Positions 51,365 through 60,193 of a stretch of 64,000 bases of DNA are shown piece after piece. Origin of the DNA: an uncultured Mobiluncus sp. (lineage in GTDB: Bacteria; Actinomycetota; Actinomycetes; Actinomycetales; Actinomycetaceae); assembly GCF_947254095.1 (NCBI RefSeq), contig NZ_CAMYBV010000011.1, positions 1-64,000 on the forward strand, given 5' to 3'. Under the pieces are notes generated by a model. That model made no database searches. It was not told where the DNA came from and worked only from the letters and a program-made list of their open reading frames with translations. The stretch's first letter is position 1; each line of letters begins with the position of its first letter. A program made the translations under genes and the position numbers.

Positions 51365-53418
51365 GCTTGGCCCTCCTTTCCACTCGCAGCGTATTCGGGT
51401 GCACGCTTATAGACCCCTTCCTTGTCGGGCAAGGCGGCGTAAACGTGCTCGGGACCGACCAGCAGGAATTCCAACGGAATGTCCATGCCATAGTCGGGGT
51501 GCGAGGAACGCGGCGCGAAACGGTCGCCCACCGGGAAGTCCTTGGGCGAAGGCACCGTGCCAGGTACCTGGTGCAAACGTCCGGAACCGGCTTCGATGGA
51601 CAGCACCGCGCCCAGCAGGCCGCGGGTGTATTCGTGGGTCGGATTCTCCAGCAGCTCGACGGTCGGGGCCTGTTCCACCACCTGACCGGCGTACATGACG
51701 GTGATCTTGTGTGCGACTTCGGCGACCAAGGCCAGGTCGTGGGACACAAAAACCATGGCGAAACCGAGCTTGTTGCGCAGTTCGTTCAACAGGTCGATGA
51801 CCTGCTTTTGGACGGTCACGTCCAAAGCGGTGGTCGGTTCGTCCGCGATGACCAACTGGGGGTCGCGCGTCAAAGCCATAGCTATAAGGACGCGCTGACG
51901 CTGACCACCGGAGAGTTCGTGCGGGTACGATTCCAGCGTGCGCTTGGGATCAAGGCCTACCAGCTCCAACAATTCCTCGGCGGTGCGGGTACCGCCGCGC
52001 TTGGTCAGCTGCTTCATCTGGGAACGAATCAACATGGCCGGGTTCAAGGAGGACAAGGCATCTTGGTAAATCATGGCCATTTCGTGACCCAGCAGGGCGT
52101 GACGTTCCTTTATGTTCATCGTCAAGAGATCTCGGCCCTGATAAAAGACTTCGCCGGTGATTTCAGCCTTGGGATCAATCAAGCCCATGATGGTCAGCGC
52201 GGTAATGGATTTACCACAACCGGATTCCCCGACCAGGCCCATGGTTTCACCCCGTCGCACCGAGAAGCTCACGTGGTCAACCACGTTTACGTCCCCGTGA
52301 CGCGGGAACTTGATGCACAAGTCTTTCACTTCCAGCAGCGGTTCACCTTCGAAGTCGTCACTCATGCGGTCACTACGCTTGGATTCAACTTCCTTCAAGG
52401 CCGTCAAGCGGGCTTGAAGGGATTCAGCCTGTTCCTTGTAGGCGCGACGCGGATCGAGCAGCAGGGCATCGGCTTCACGGTCAGCAGTATTTTGTTCCAC
52501 CTTGACCGGGGCCGAAGCCGGAGCGGCCACCATTGCGTCGGTGATACCTTCGGACAGGATGTTCAGGCACAGCACGGTGATCATAATCAGGACGCCGGGG
52601 AAGAACGCGGTCCACCAGGCCCCAAAAATCAGGGAGCCGTTAGCGGATGCGTCAGCCAGGACGTTGCCCCAGGTCGCCACCGTGGCCGATTGCAGGCCAG
52701 CCCCGATGAAGCTCAGCGAAGCTTCCAGGATGATGGCGTCAGCGACCAAAACGGTGGCGAACACCAAGACCGGAGCAGCGGTGTTGCGCACCACGTGCTT
52801 GAACAAAATCCAGGGGGCGCGAGCACCGGAAACAATGACCGCACGGACATAATCCTCACCATAAGCCGCCATCACATTGGCCCGGACGATACGAGCCAAC
52901 TGCGGGGAATAAACGAAGGCGATGGAAAGCACCACCACGAAGGTGACGCCAACCTTGTTACCGGGATCAAGGGCGCGGCTGAAGGAAAGAACCGTAATGG
53001 CAGCCATAACAATGCCCGGGATAGCCATAATCACGTCCATAATGCGCATGATAACTTCGGAAATCCACTTGCGAACCACGGCTGCGACCGAACCTATGAT
53101 GGCCCCGACAATCAGGGCAATCAGGGTTGCGCTCAAACCGATGAACAGCGAGAAACGCGAGCCATACAGCAAGCGTGAGAGGACATCACGGCCGAGGTGG
53201 TCGGTACCGAAGGGATGCGCGTTTTCTGGCGCGGTGAACTTAGTGAAAAGATCCTTTTCGGTGTAGGGGGCAATCAGCGGTGCCACGATGGCAATCAGCA
53301 CCACGATGGCAATGACAATGACCGAGATGCGAGCACCCACACTCATGTGCTTCCAGCGGTTAAAACGAACCTTTTTTCCGGATTCAACCGCTTCAATAGT
53401 TTTCTTCATTGCACCCAT
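51361..53418 (-). CDS. Sialic acid ABC importer, fused permease-ATPase (SatC/SiaG-like)
   Basis: A 685-aa fusion. Residues 1-300: DppC-type permease with six helices, FGTDHLGRDVLSRLLYGSR and the EAA loop EDYVRAVIVSGARAPWILFKHVV. A linker of about 50 residues (coiled, EQAESLQARLTALKEVE) leads to a DppD-type ATPase with GLVGESGCGKS, LSGGQRQR and VIADEPTTALD. The same fusion is known in the Haemophilus ducreyi SatC and Corynebacterium glutamicum SiaG sialic-acid importers. Start chosen at 53418, one base after the upstream permease stop. Confidence 0.92.
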   Translation of the reverse strand: MGAMKKTIEAVESGKKVRFNRWKHMSVGARISVIVIAIVVLIAIVAPLIAPYTEKDLFTKFTAPENAHPFGTDHLGRDVLSRLLYGSRFSLFIGLSATLIALIVGAIIGSVAAVVRKWISEVIMRIMDVIMAIPGIVMAAITVLSFSRALDPGNKVGVTFVVVLSIAFVYSPQLARIVRANVMAAYGEDYVRAVIVSGARAPWILFKHVVRNTAAPVLVFATVLVADAIILEASLSFIGAGLQSATVATWGNVLADASANGSLIFGAWWTAFFPGVLIMITVLCLNILSEGITDAMVAAPASAPVKVEQNTADREADALLLDPRRAYKEQAESLQARLTALKEVESKRSDRMSDDFEGEPLLEVKDLCIKFPRHGDVNVVDHVSFSVRRGETMGLVGESGCGKSITALTIMGLIDPKAEITGEVFYQGRDLLTMNIKERHALLGHEMAMIYQDALSSLNPAMLIRSQMKQLTKRGGTRTAEELLELVGLDPKRTLESYPHELSGGQRQRVLIAMALTRDPQLVIADEPTTALDVTVQKQVIDLLNELRNKLGFAMVFVSHDLALVAEVAHKITVMYAGQVVEQAPTVELLENPTHEYTRGLLGAVLSIEAGSGRLHQVPGTVPSPKDFPVGDRFAPRSSHPDYGMDIPLEFLLVGPEHVYAALPDKEGVYKRAPEYAASGKEGQA

Positions 53419-53419
53419 A

Positions 53420-54379
53420 TCACACCGACCTAATCCTGGGATTGATGAGCAAGTAGAGGATGTCCACCACAATGTTCACGATGATGAAGGCTAGGGCTAC
53501 GACCAAGGCACAGCCTTGCACCAAAGCCGTGTAAGAGTTGTTCACACCGGAAATCAAAAGCTTGCCCATGGCGTTGATGTTGAAAATAATCTCGATAACG
53601 ACTGCACCACCCATCAGGTAACCCACGCGCAGACCCAAAACCGTTACCGGAGTAATCAGAGCGTTACGCAACACGTTACGGCCGATAACTATTGGTTTCG
53701 GAATGCCCGCACCGAGCGCGGTACGCACGTAATCACGATCGAGTTCCTCGACCACCGAGGTTCGCACCACACGGGTCATCTGACCGATAACGGGGATGGC
53801 CAAGGTAACTGCCGGTAGGAACATACAGGCGAACCACAGCTGAAAGTTCTCAAACATCCCAGGTAGTTGTTTACCTATGGACACTTTGAAGAAGGAGCTG
53901 TCCATGAATCCCATCACCAAAAGCACGGCCAGCCAGAAGGACGGGGTGCCGATGCAGATGACGGAAATCACACGAATAACCTGGTCAGGCCAGCGGTCAC
54001 GGTAGATTGCAGCCAGCACACCTAGGGGGAATGAGACGACCAAAGCGATAAGCAAGCCCAAGAACGTCAGTTGCAACGTGATGGGCAGGGCCGCCCCAAT
54101 AGCATCGATGACGGGGCGCTTGTCGGGAGCGTAAACCCCCAAGTCGCCATGACAAAGATTCCACAGATAACGTCCAAACTGGACGAAAAAGGGATCATCG
54201 AACCCGTATTCTTGCCGGACTTTTTCGCGCATCTCCGGAGTGGCATCAACCGATACCAGACCCGCTTCGGGGCTAATCGGAGACAGCGACATGAGGAAGA
54301 ACACCAGGAACGTGACGCCTAGCACCATAACGGGGAATGCGACTAAACGCCGTCCTATCAGCCTTAATAAGTTATTCAA
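53420..54379 (-). CDS. Sialic acid ABC importer, permease (SatB/SiaF-like)
   Basis: A 319-aa DppB-type permease, six membrane helices, with VRTALGAGIPKPIVIGRNVLRNALITPV as the coupling loop and the family N-terminus GRRLVAFPVMVLGVTFLVFFLMSLSP. It pairs with the fused permease that follows after one base. It is separated from the binding-protein gene by 112 bp containing a strong stem-loop. Confidence 0.92.
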   Translation of the reverse strand: MNNLLRLIGRRLVAFPVMVLGVTFLVFFLMSLSPISPEAGLVSVDATPEMREKVRQEYGFDDPFFVQFGRYLWNLCHGDLGVYAPDKRPVIDAIGAALPITLQLTFLGLLIALVVSFPLGVLAAIYRDRWPDQVIRVISVICIGTPSFWLAVLLVMGFMDSSFFKVSIGKQLPGMFENFQLWFACMFLPAVTLAIPVIGQMTRVVRTSVVEELDRDYVRTALGAGIPKPIVIGRNVLRNALITPVTVLGLRVGYLMGGAVVIEIIFNINAMGKLLISGVNNSYTALVQGCALVVALAFIIVNIVVDILYLLINPRIRSV

Positions 54380-54409
54380 TGCATAGCTCCTCAGCCACTA
54401 GAAACGCCA

Positions 54410-54457
54410 GTTGGGTGGCCCCTGAGGTAGATTTGTTCGGCCCCAGGGGCCACCAAC
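54410..54457 (-). other. Stable stem-loop between the binding-protein and permease genes
   Basis: GTTGG and TGGCCCCTG pair with CAGGGGCCA and CCAAC (14 bp, one bulged base, 19-nt loop). No U-tract follows, so it is less likely a terminator than a block to 3' exonucleases. Such an element would keep binding-protein mRNA more abundant than permease mRNA. Confidence 0.65.
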
Positions 54458-54491
54458 CAGCGATGATTCAAGCGGTCTTAGCGGTTCAGCG

Positions 54492-56075
54492 TCACTTTAC
54501 GGACACGTCAACGAGCTGCAGACCAGTCATGGACACCGGGGTAACGCCGTCAACTTCTGCGGGATTGTAGCCGGTGAGCACGGTACGGTGGAACATCAGG
54601 TACATCGGAACCTCATCAGCGATGAAGTCCTGAGCTTCCTTCCACTTTGCTTTAGCTTCGTCACCATCCAGCTGCGAACCCTCAGTGATGATTTGCTGCA
54701 ACTTCTGGAACTGATCCGGAGATGAGACAGCCCAGCCATTGCGGGCTTGGGTCCACACATTGTCGGCATACCACCAGTTCATCAACAGAGCCGGGTCGTT
54801 ACCAAACACGGAGGGATCGCCGGGAGCCAGCAACACATCAAAGTTGCCGCCATCCACGAAGTCCTTGGAGTACACCGCCTTGCTAGCCTGGATGTCCACG
54901 TTGGCGGTAATACCAGCGGCCTTCAGGTTTTCGGCAATAGCCGGAGCCAGGTTCTTAATCCAGTTGTCAACCACGACCAGGTGCACCTTCAGATTGGAAG
55001 CACCGGCATCAGCCAGCATGGTCTTGGCCTTTTCAGGATTGAAAGAGTACTGGGTCGCAGCCTTGCTGTAATCCGGGTTGGTCTCGGGCAGGAACGAGGT
55101 CGCCACGGTAGCGTTACCAGCCAGTTCATTCTTAACCAAAGAAGCGTAATCGATGGCGTTCAAGAAAGCCTGACGAACTTCCTTCTTATCGAAAGGAGCC
55201 TTTTGGGTGTTGAACAGGATGAAGCCGGTGGCGAAGCCCTTGGCGGGTTCAACCTTCCAGCCCTTACCCTCGAGCTGTCCCACAGCATCCGGCTGCACGT
55301 CCTCCATGATGGAGATTTCGCCAGAGAGAGCCGCAGTCAGACGCGGAGCGGCATCGGTTTGCTCAGTCCAGTTAATCTTTTCAACCTTGGCGGGCTTGGG
55401 GCCGTTGTAGTTGGGGTTGACCACAGCCGAGATGGAGGTGTCGGTCTTGGATGCACAATCGTACATGTACGGACCGGTGCCAATCGGGCAGTTGGTCAAA
55501 TCGTCCTTGGTAGCACTAGCCGGAACGACCTTAACGTTGATGAAGCGTTCCTTCCACTTCGGGAAGGGGTACTTAAGCTTGATGTTCACCGTCGTATCGT
55601 CGGCAGCGCTGACCGAGTCAACGAAAGCCAGGAAGTCCTTGTAAAGGTTGCCTTCATAATCGGGGTCAATAGCCACAGCACGCTCGTAAGCCTTCACTAC
55701 GTCAGCAGCCTTCACGTCCGTGCCATCGCTGAATTTGGCTCCATCGCGCAGTTTCACATTGTATTCGGTATCAGAGACCTTTTCCGGATCACCAGCAGCC
55801 AGGGCCGGGTAAATCTTGAAGTTAGTCATATCGAACTGCCACAGACCCTCCACGACCTGCCAGTTGGAACCAACACCGAAGCCGGAGCTGTTGTTTGCAG
55901 GGTTGAAGTCAGTGGTTGCGTAGGCAGCCGCGACGTTGAGGGTGCCGCTAGGGCCGTCCCCCGTAGCACCACCTTTACTGCCGGAGTCTGCACCAGAGCC
56001 GCCACATGCACTAAGAGCCAGAGCTGCGGCAGCTGCTACCGCAGATGCTTTAGCCCACAGTTTTAATGAACGCAT
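54492..56075 (-). CDS. Sialic acid ABC importer, substrate-binding lipoprotein (SatA/SiaE-like)
   Basis: A 527-aa family-5 solute-binding lipoprotein: MRSLKLWAKASAVAAAAALA then LSAC, lipidated Cys24, and a Gly/Ser-rich spacer. LAAGDPEKVSDTEYNVKLRDGAKFSDGTDVKAADVV is typical of DppA-type proteins. First gene of the nan-nag operon, with a strong ribosome-binding site (AAAGGAGAGG). Ligand assignment rests on the operon. I could not fix its promoter within 56076-56308. Confidence 0.9.
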   Translation of the reverse strand: MRSLKLWAKASAVAAAAALALSACGGSGADSGSKGGATGDGPSGTLNVAAAYATTDFNPANNSSGFGVGSNWQVVEGLWQFDMTNFKIYPALAAGDPEKVSDTEYNVKLRDGAKFSDGTDVKAADVVKAYERAVAIDPDYEGNLYKDFLAFVDSVSAADDTTVNIKLKYPFPKWKERFINVKVVPASATKDDLTNCPIGTGPYMYDCASKTDTSISAVVNPNYNGPKPAKVEKINWTEQTDAAPRLTAALSGEISIMEDVQPDAVGQLEGKGWKVEPAKGFATGFILFNTQKAPFDKKEVRQAFLNAIDYASLVKNELAGNATVATSFLPETNPDYSKAATQYSFNPEKAKTMLADAGASNLKVHLVVVDNWIKNLAPAIAENLKAAGITANVDIQASKAVYSKDFVDGGNFDVLLAPGDPSVFGNDPALLMNWWYADNVWTQARNGWAVSSPDQFQKLQQIITEGSQLDGDEAKAKWKEAQDFIADEVPMYLMFHRTVLTGYNPAEVDGVTPVSMTGLQLVDVSVK

Positions 56076-56239
56076 TTATCGTCCTCTCCTTTGAGAATCG
56101 TCCACCGAAGGGTATCGGATATGTTCACCCTACCGGAAGATTAAGGTTCGTGAGAGTGATTTGAACACCTTTTTGCAATAATTTTAACATTGAGCATCCC
56201 CGCAAAACGGTCAAAAACTCGATATTTTCGCAAGGGTGT

Positions 56240-56248
56240 CCCCCCCCC
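56240..56248 (+). repeat. C9 homopolymer in the divergent promoter region
   Basis: Nine C residues in a row, about 60 bp before the ACT-domain gene and 165 bp before the sialic-acid operon. Tracts of this length slip during replication and can phase-vary promoter spacing in other bacteria; here that is only a possibility. Confidence 0.7.
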
Positions 56249-56308
56249 TCGCATCGGGTTCAGGCTCACTCGCTGCCCCAAGCGGCGCGGGGAGGGCATA
56301 ATTGAGTC

Positions 56309-56578
56309 ATGAAAGCAATCATGACTGTAACCGGGATTGACCACACCGGGATTATTGCGGCGGTAGCCAATGCCTGCGCCACCCAGAAAGCCAATATCAC
56401 CAACGTTTCCCAGACCCTGATGGGTTCGTACTTCACGATGATTATGCAGCTGGAACTGGACGACACCCCCACCTCCCTGACGAACTTGCAGGAGGCCATG
56501 ACTGAGGTGGAACAATCCCAGAACCTGGAAATCCGGGTGCAATCCGAAGCCATTTTCAACGTCATGCACACCCTGTAA
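56309..56578 (+). CDS. ACT-domain protein (UPF0237)
   Basis: An 89-aa protein made of one ACT domain: MKAIMTVTGIDHTGIIAAVANACATQKANITNVSQTLMGSYFTMIMQLEL. ACT domains bind amino acids as sensors. It is followed after 84 bp by the PFL-like gene, and the two families are next to each other in many genomes, so they most likely act together. No good Shine-Dalgarno close to the ATG. Confidence 0.92.
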   Translation: MKAIMTVTGIDHTGIIAAVANACATQKANITNVSQTLMGSYFTMIMQLELDDTPTSLTNLQEAMTEVEQSQNLEIRVQSEAIFNVMHTL

Positions 56579-56662
56579 TCGCCCACTATCCCCACCACGA
56601 ACCCCGTATCCGCCCCGGAAGATGACCGGGAACCCTTCTGAATCCCCTATTGGAGCAAAACA

Positions 56663-58027
56663 ATGAGCTTAGACACCGAGCGACAAATCATGGAAACCAT
56701 CCAGATGATTTCCGAGGACAAACTGGACGTGCGCACCGTCACGATGGGACTGTCGCTGCTGGATTGTGCCGATTCTGACGTGCCGCGCGCCTGCGCTCGC
56801 ATCGAGGATCGCATCGTCAAGGCCGCGTCGCGCCTGGTGGCGACCGCCGGTGAGGTGTCGCGAGAGTTCGGGGTGCCGATTATCAACAAGCGGATTTCGG
56901 TCACGCCGATTTCCCTGGTAGCGGCCGCTTGCCGCACTTCGAACCCGCTGCCTTTTGCCCAAGCGTTGGATCGTGCCGGCAAAGCCGTCGGGGTCGACTT
57001 TGTGGGCGGATATTCCGCGTTGGTCGAGGCGGGGGCCACCCACAGCGACCTGGCCTTGATTGATTCCATCCCCGAGGCCCTGGCCAGCACGGATATCGTG
57101 TGTTCGTCGGTCAATATCGGTTCTACCCGCACGGGGATTAATATGTCGGCCGCGCGACGCATGGGTCAGGTGGTCGTGGATACGGCACAAGCGACCGCCG
57201 CGGCTGACGGGATTGGGGCGGCAAAGTTGGTCGTGTTCGCCAATGCGGTGGGCGACAATCCGTTCATGGCCGGGGCGTTCCACGGGGTCAGCCAGCCAGA
57301 TGCGGTCATTTCAGTAGGGATTTCCGGGCCGGGAGTGGTGCAGCGCGCCCTGCAGACGGTGCGGGGGCGCCCTTTTGAAGAATGTGCCGAAGCCATCAAG
57401 AAATCTGCATTTAAGATCACCCGAATGGGTCAGCTGGTGGGGCAAACCGTGGCGCAACGCCTGTCCGTGCCTTTTGGAATCGTGGATTTGTCGCTGGCTC
57501 CTACGGCGGAAGTCGGCGATTCCGTGGCGGCGATTCTGGAAGAAATGGGCGTCTGTGCGGTAGGCGCGCCGGGCACCACCGCCGCCCTATTCCTGCTCAA
57601 TGACGCCGTGAAGAAGGGCGGGCTGATGGCTTGCTCGATGGTGGGCGGGTTGTCGGGGTCTTTCATCCCCGTTTCGGAGGACATCAATATGATTCACGGC
57701 GTGCAGCACGGTTCCATCACGATGGCAAAGCTCGAAGCCATGACGGCGATTTGTTCGGTGGGTCTGGACATGATTGCGATTCCCGGCGACACTTCCCCCG
57801 CCACGATTACCGGTTTGATCGCTGATGAGGCCGCTATTGGCATCGCTTCAGGCAAGACTACCGCGGTTCGGGTCATACCGGTTCCGGGCAAGGGCGTGGG
57901 CGACAGCGCCAACTTCGGAGGCCTGTTGGGGTGGGCGCCGGTGATGGAGGTTTCCCGCTTTTCTTCCGCTGATTTCGCGGCTCGCGGCGGGCGGATTCCT
58001 GCCCCGGTGCATTCCTTTAGGAACTGA
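56663..58027 (+). CDS. PFL-fold UPF0210 family protein
   Basis: A 454-aa member of UPF0210 (DUF711), with the fold of pyruvate-formate-lyase-type proteins but no known activity. Family text: IMETIQMISEDKLDVRTVTMGLSLLDC, VGVDFVGGYSALVEAG, SSVNIGSTRTGINM and GMIAIPGDTSPATI-like VGLDMIAIPGDTSPATI. Good ribosome-binding site (GGAGC). Partner of the ACT protein upstream, which may sense its ligand. Confidence 0.93.
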   Translation: MSLDTERQIMETIQMISEDKLDVRTVTMGLSLLDCADSDVPRACARIEDRIVKAASRLVATAGEVSREFGVPIINKRISVTPISLVAAACRTSNPLPFAQALDRAGKAVGVDFVGGYSALVEAGATHSDLALIDSIPEALASTDIVCSSVNIGSTRTGINMSAARRMGQVVVDTAQATAAADGIGAAKLVVFANAVGDNPFMAGAFHGVSQPDAVISVGISGPGVVQRALQTVRGRPFEECAEAIKKSAFKITRMGQLVGQTVAQRLSVPFGIVDLSLAPTAEVGDSVAAILEEMGVCAVGAPGTTAALFLLNDAVKKGGLMACSMVGGLSGSFIPVSEDINMIHGVQHGSITMAKLEAMTAICSVGLDMIAIPGDTSPATITGLIADEAAIGIASGKTTAVRVIPVPGKGVGDSANFGGLLGWAPVMEVSRFSSADFAARGGRIPAPVHSFRN

Positions 58028-58350
58028 TTTTCGCCAGTTTTCAACAAATTTTGCCGCTGCGTGGGTTTATTTTCACGCACGAAATAAAACTGACCGGTCA
58101 GTTCAACTGCCCAGATGTCATGGAAGCCTTGAATCTGGCCAACGCACCTTCACCACGGCCCTGCAATTTACGGCCTAGCGACCCTGCAATTCACGGCCTA
58201 GCGACCCGAAAGCCGCATCATATCAACAAATTCGCACAGGACATTAAAACGGTGATTAAGAGCGGGAGAAAGCCCGCGAAGAATCTGACCGCAGTCCCCG
58301 CAGCGCGCTAACGCTCCCGCGACACCCAGCGGGAAAAGCCGCGCTCACCC
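58028..58350. other. Convergent gene-free region with palindrome and 23-bp tandem duplication
   Basis: Between the PFL-like gene and purT. Contents: a hairpin TGCGTG...CACGCA (58058-58079), a perfect 16-bp palindrome AACTGACCGGTCAGTT (58088-58103) that looks like a TetR-type operator, and a 23-bp unit starting CCCTGCAATT repeated in tandem (58159-58181 and 58182-58204, one mismatch). A frame at 58051-58311 has no ribosome-binding site and spans these elements; I do not call it a gene. Confidence 0.6.
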
Positions 58351-59613
58351 CTAGTGAATGGCCACCTTGCCGATGACTTCGTGAGCTTTCGCGCGCGCCT
58401 GGTCGGTGTCAGCCCCGGTCGCCAGCGCGACAGCCATGCGTCTGCCCACGTGAGCCACCGGTTTACCAAAGATTCTTAGCTGCGCGTCCGGACTGACCTG
58501 CAGGGCCGCGTCCACGCCGGTGTAGCGCGGCTGGTCGGACTCAACGGGAGACTTCAGGGGCACCGAGGCTCCGGCACTGACATCAGGGAACATGGCCGTA
58601 TCCACAGGCAGCCCCAAAATCGCCCTGGCGTGCAGGTCAAACTCGTTTTGCGGCTGGGTAATCATGGTGACCATGCCGGTGTCGTGGGGACGCGGGGAGA
58701 GTTCCGAGAAGTACACGTCCTCGCCTTTGACGAACATCTCGACCCCAAAAATTCCCAGCATCGGATTTTCGGCGTCAGCGTTTGTGGACTTCCCGCGCGC
58801 CGCGGCCGCCCGCGTGGTGTCGGCTGCCAGCGCATCGAGAACTTTCCGGGCAGTGACCTGGGCTTTTTTGAGGATTTCAGGTTTCATCGCTTGGGGTTGC
58901 CAGGATTCCACGTAATCCCCGGAAGACTGCCGGTGCCCGATTGGCGCGCAAAAACTGGTGCGAACCTGAGTCGGGTCGTCTGGGTCCAGGTGACGCACGC
59001 TCAGCAGGGTGATTTCGTAGTCAAAAGCGATTTCGCCCTCCACGATGACCCGCCCGGTATCGGCACGAGCCCCGGAGCAGGCCTCTTCCCAAGCGGCGGG
59101 CAGGTCCTCGGCGCGCTCCACGCGAGACTGGCCGTGCCCCGAGGAGGACATGGTGGGCTTCACGAAACAGGGAAACCCGACCTTCTCGGCCCCCTCCTGC
59201 AGTGCCGCCAACGAGTCGGCGAAAGCAAAAGGCGAGGTCGGAACGTTTGCTGTCGTGGCGGCTAGGGTGCGAATGCCCTGGCGGTCAAAAGTCAGTTCCA
59301 CCACTCGTGAGGAAGGCACGACCCGCGTCCCCTCCCCCGCGGCCGCAACCAGCGCAGTGGAGGCGAGTTTCTCAACCTCGGGAACAATCAGGTCGGGACG
59401 CTCCGCCGCAATCACCGCCGCGAGCGCAGCAGCGTCGGTCATATCCAACACGCGATGCTCGGTGGCAACCTGCATGGCGGGCGCCCCCGCGTATGAATCG
59501 CAAGCGATAACCTGGCAGCCCAGTCGCTGCAGGGAAATCGTCAGTTCTTTGCCCAGCTCGCCCGCGCCGAGCAGCAAGATTCGTACCGGAAAAGTCAGTG
59601 GAAAAACGCTCAT
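58351..59613 (-). CDS. purT: Formate-dependent phosphoribosylglycinamide formyltransferase
   Basis: PurT, 420 aa, an ATP-grasp enzyme making formyl-GAR from GAR, formate and ATP in purine synthesis. N-terminal RILLLGAGELGKELTISLQRLGCQVIACDSYAGAPAMQVA, then VPEVEKLASTAL, CFVKPTMSSSGHGQS and SPRPHDTGMVTMITQ. Monocistronic, AGGAT before the ATG. Fermenting anaerobes making formate commonly have this enzyme. Confidence 0.95.
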   Translation of the reverse strand: MSVFPLTFPVRILLLGAGELGKELTISLQRLGCQVIACDSYAGAPAMQVATEHRVLDMTDAAALAAVIAAERPDLIVPEVEKLASTALVAAAGEGTRVVPSSRVVELTFDRQGIRTLAATTANVPTSPFAFADSLAALQEGAEKVGFPCFVKPTMSSSGHGQSRVERAEDLPAAWEEACSGARADTGRVIVEGEIAFDYEITLLSVRHLDPDDPTQVRTSFCAPIGHRQSSGDYVESWQPQAMKPEILKKAQVTARKVLDALAADTTRAAAARGKSTNADAENPMLGIFGVEMFVKGEDVYFSELSPRPHDTGMVTMITQPQNEFDLHARAILGLPVDTAMFPDVSAGASVPLKSPVESDQPRYTGVDAALQVSPDAQLRIFGKPVAHVGRRMAVALATGADTDQARAKAHEVIGKVAIH

Positions 59614-59675
59614 GGAACTATCCTAGCTTTTCTCCACCGCTACTTTTACCGGCCTTCAGACAGGGCGGGGTGACG

Positions 59676-59939
59676 TTATTTCTTTTTCCCGGTAACGCCC
59701 ATATAGATGCCGATGAGAATCATGGCGACGATAATCGACACAATCCACTGAATCCACTGCACGCCGCCGTTGGCATTGGTGTAGCCAAACAACTTCACCA
59801 CCCAGCCGCCGATACCGGCGCCGAGCGCACCGAGGATGATGGTCCACAGGATGCCGATAGGCTGCTCACCGCGCTTAAAGAGCCTCGCCAAAGCGCCAAT
59901 CACCGCGCCAGTTACAATCATTCCAATGAGCTGTCCCAT
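59676..59939 (-). CDS. GlsB/YeaQ/YmgE family small membrane protein
   Basis: An 87-aa protein of the transglycosylase-associated family, three membrane helices and Gly-rich: MGQLIGMIVTGAVIGALARLFKRGEQPIGILWTIILGALGAGIGGWV. Often induced by general or envelope stress; the biochemical role is not known. Good ribosome-binding site (AAAGGATTAATTA). It lies 62 bp upstream of purT on the same strand. Confidence 0.9.
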   Translation of the reverse strand: MGQLIGMIVTGAVIGALARLFKRGEQPIGILWTIILGALGAGIGGWVVKLFGYTNANGGVQWIQWIVSIIVAMILIGIYMGVTGKKK

Positions 59940-60193
59940 TAATTAATCCTTTCTATATTGCCGTTCCAGATCCGGAATCGGCCTTTTTCAGGCTATCAAA
60001 TTCTTTCAAAAGGCGCAGAACAGGGATTTTGCCCTATACAGAACGGGGCAGCACTCCGGCAGCGCCCCGCACGGCCCCCACTCCCTCCGTAAACTAGAGA
60101 ATTCCCTGTTTCGCCGCCCTTTCGACTACGATAAGGGGAAAACTGTGGCATGAACACGCCTCACCGGATTCTGAGCCAGATTAAGGAAACCTC

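Noticed and set aside
51340..53178. 612-aa plus-strand open frame opposite the fused permease-ATPase gene
   Set aside because: Antisense shadow of a clearly conserved gene in GC-rich DNA. It has no domain text, is His/Gln-rich as shadows here are, and has no ribosome-binding site.
54747..56066. 439-aa plus-strand open frame opposite the sialic-acid binding protein gene
   Set aside because: Same reason: the minus-strand lipoprotein is a full, recognisable family member and this frame has no supported start.
58051..58311. 86-aa plus-strand open frame between the PFL-like gene and purT
   Set aside because: No ribosome-binding site, spans a palindrome and a tandem duplication, and the protein has no recognisable pattern. 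Kept as a gene-free region.
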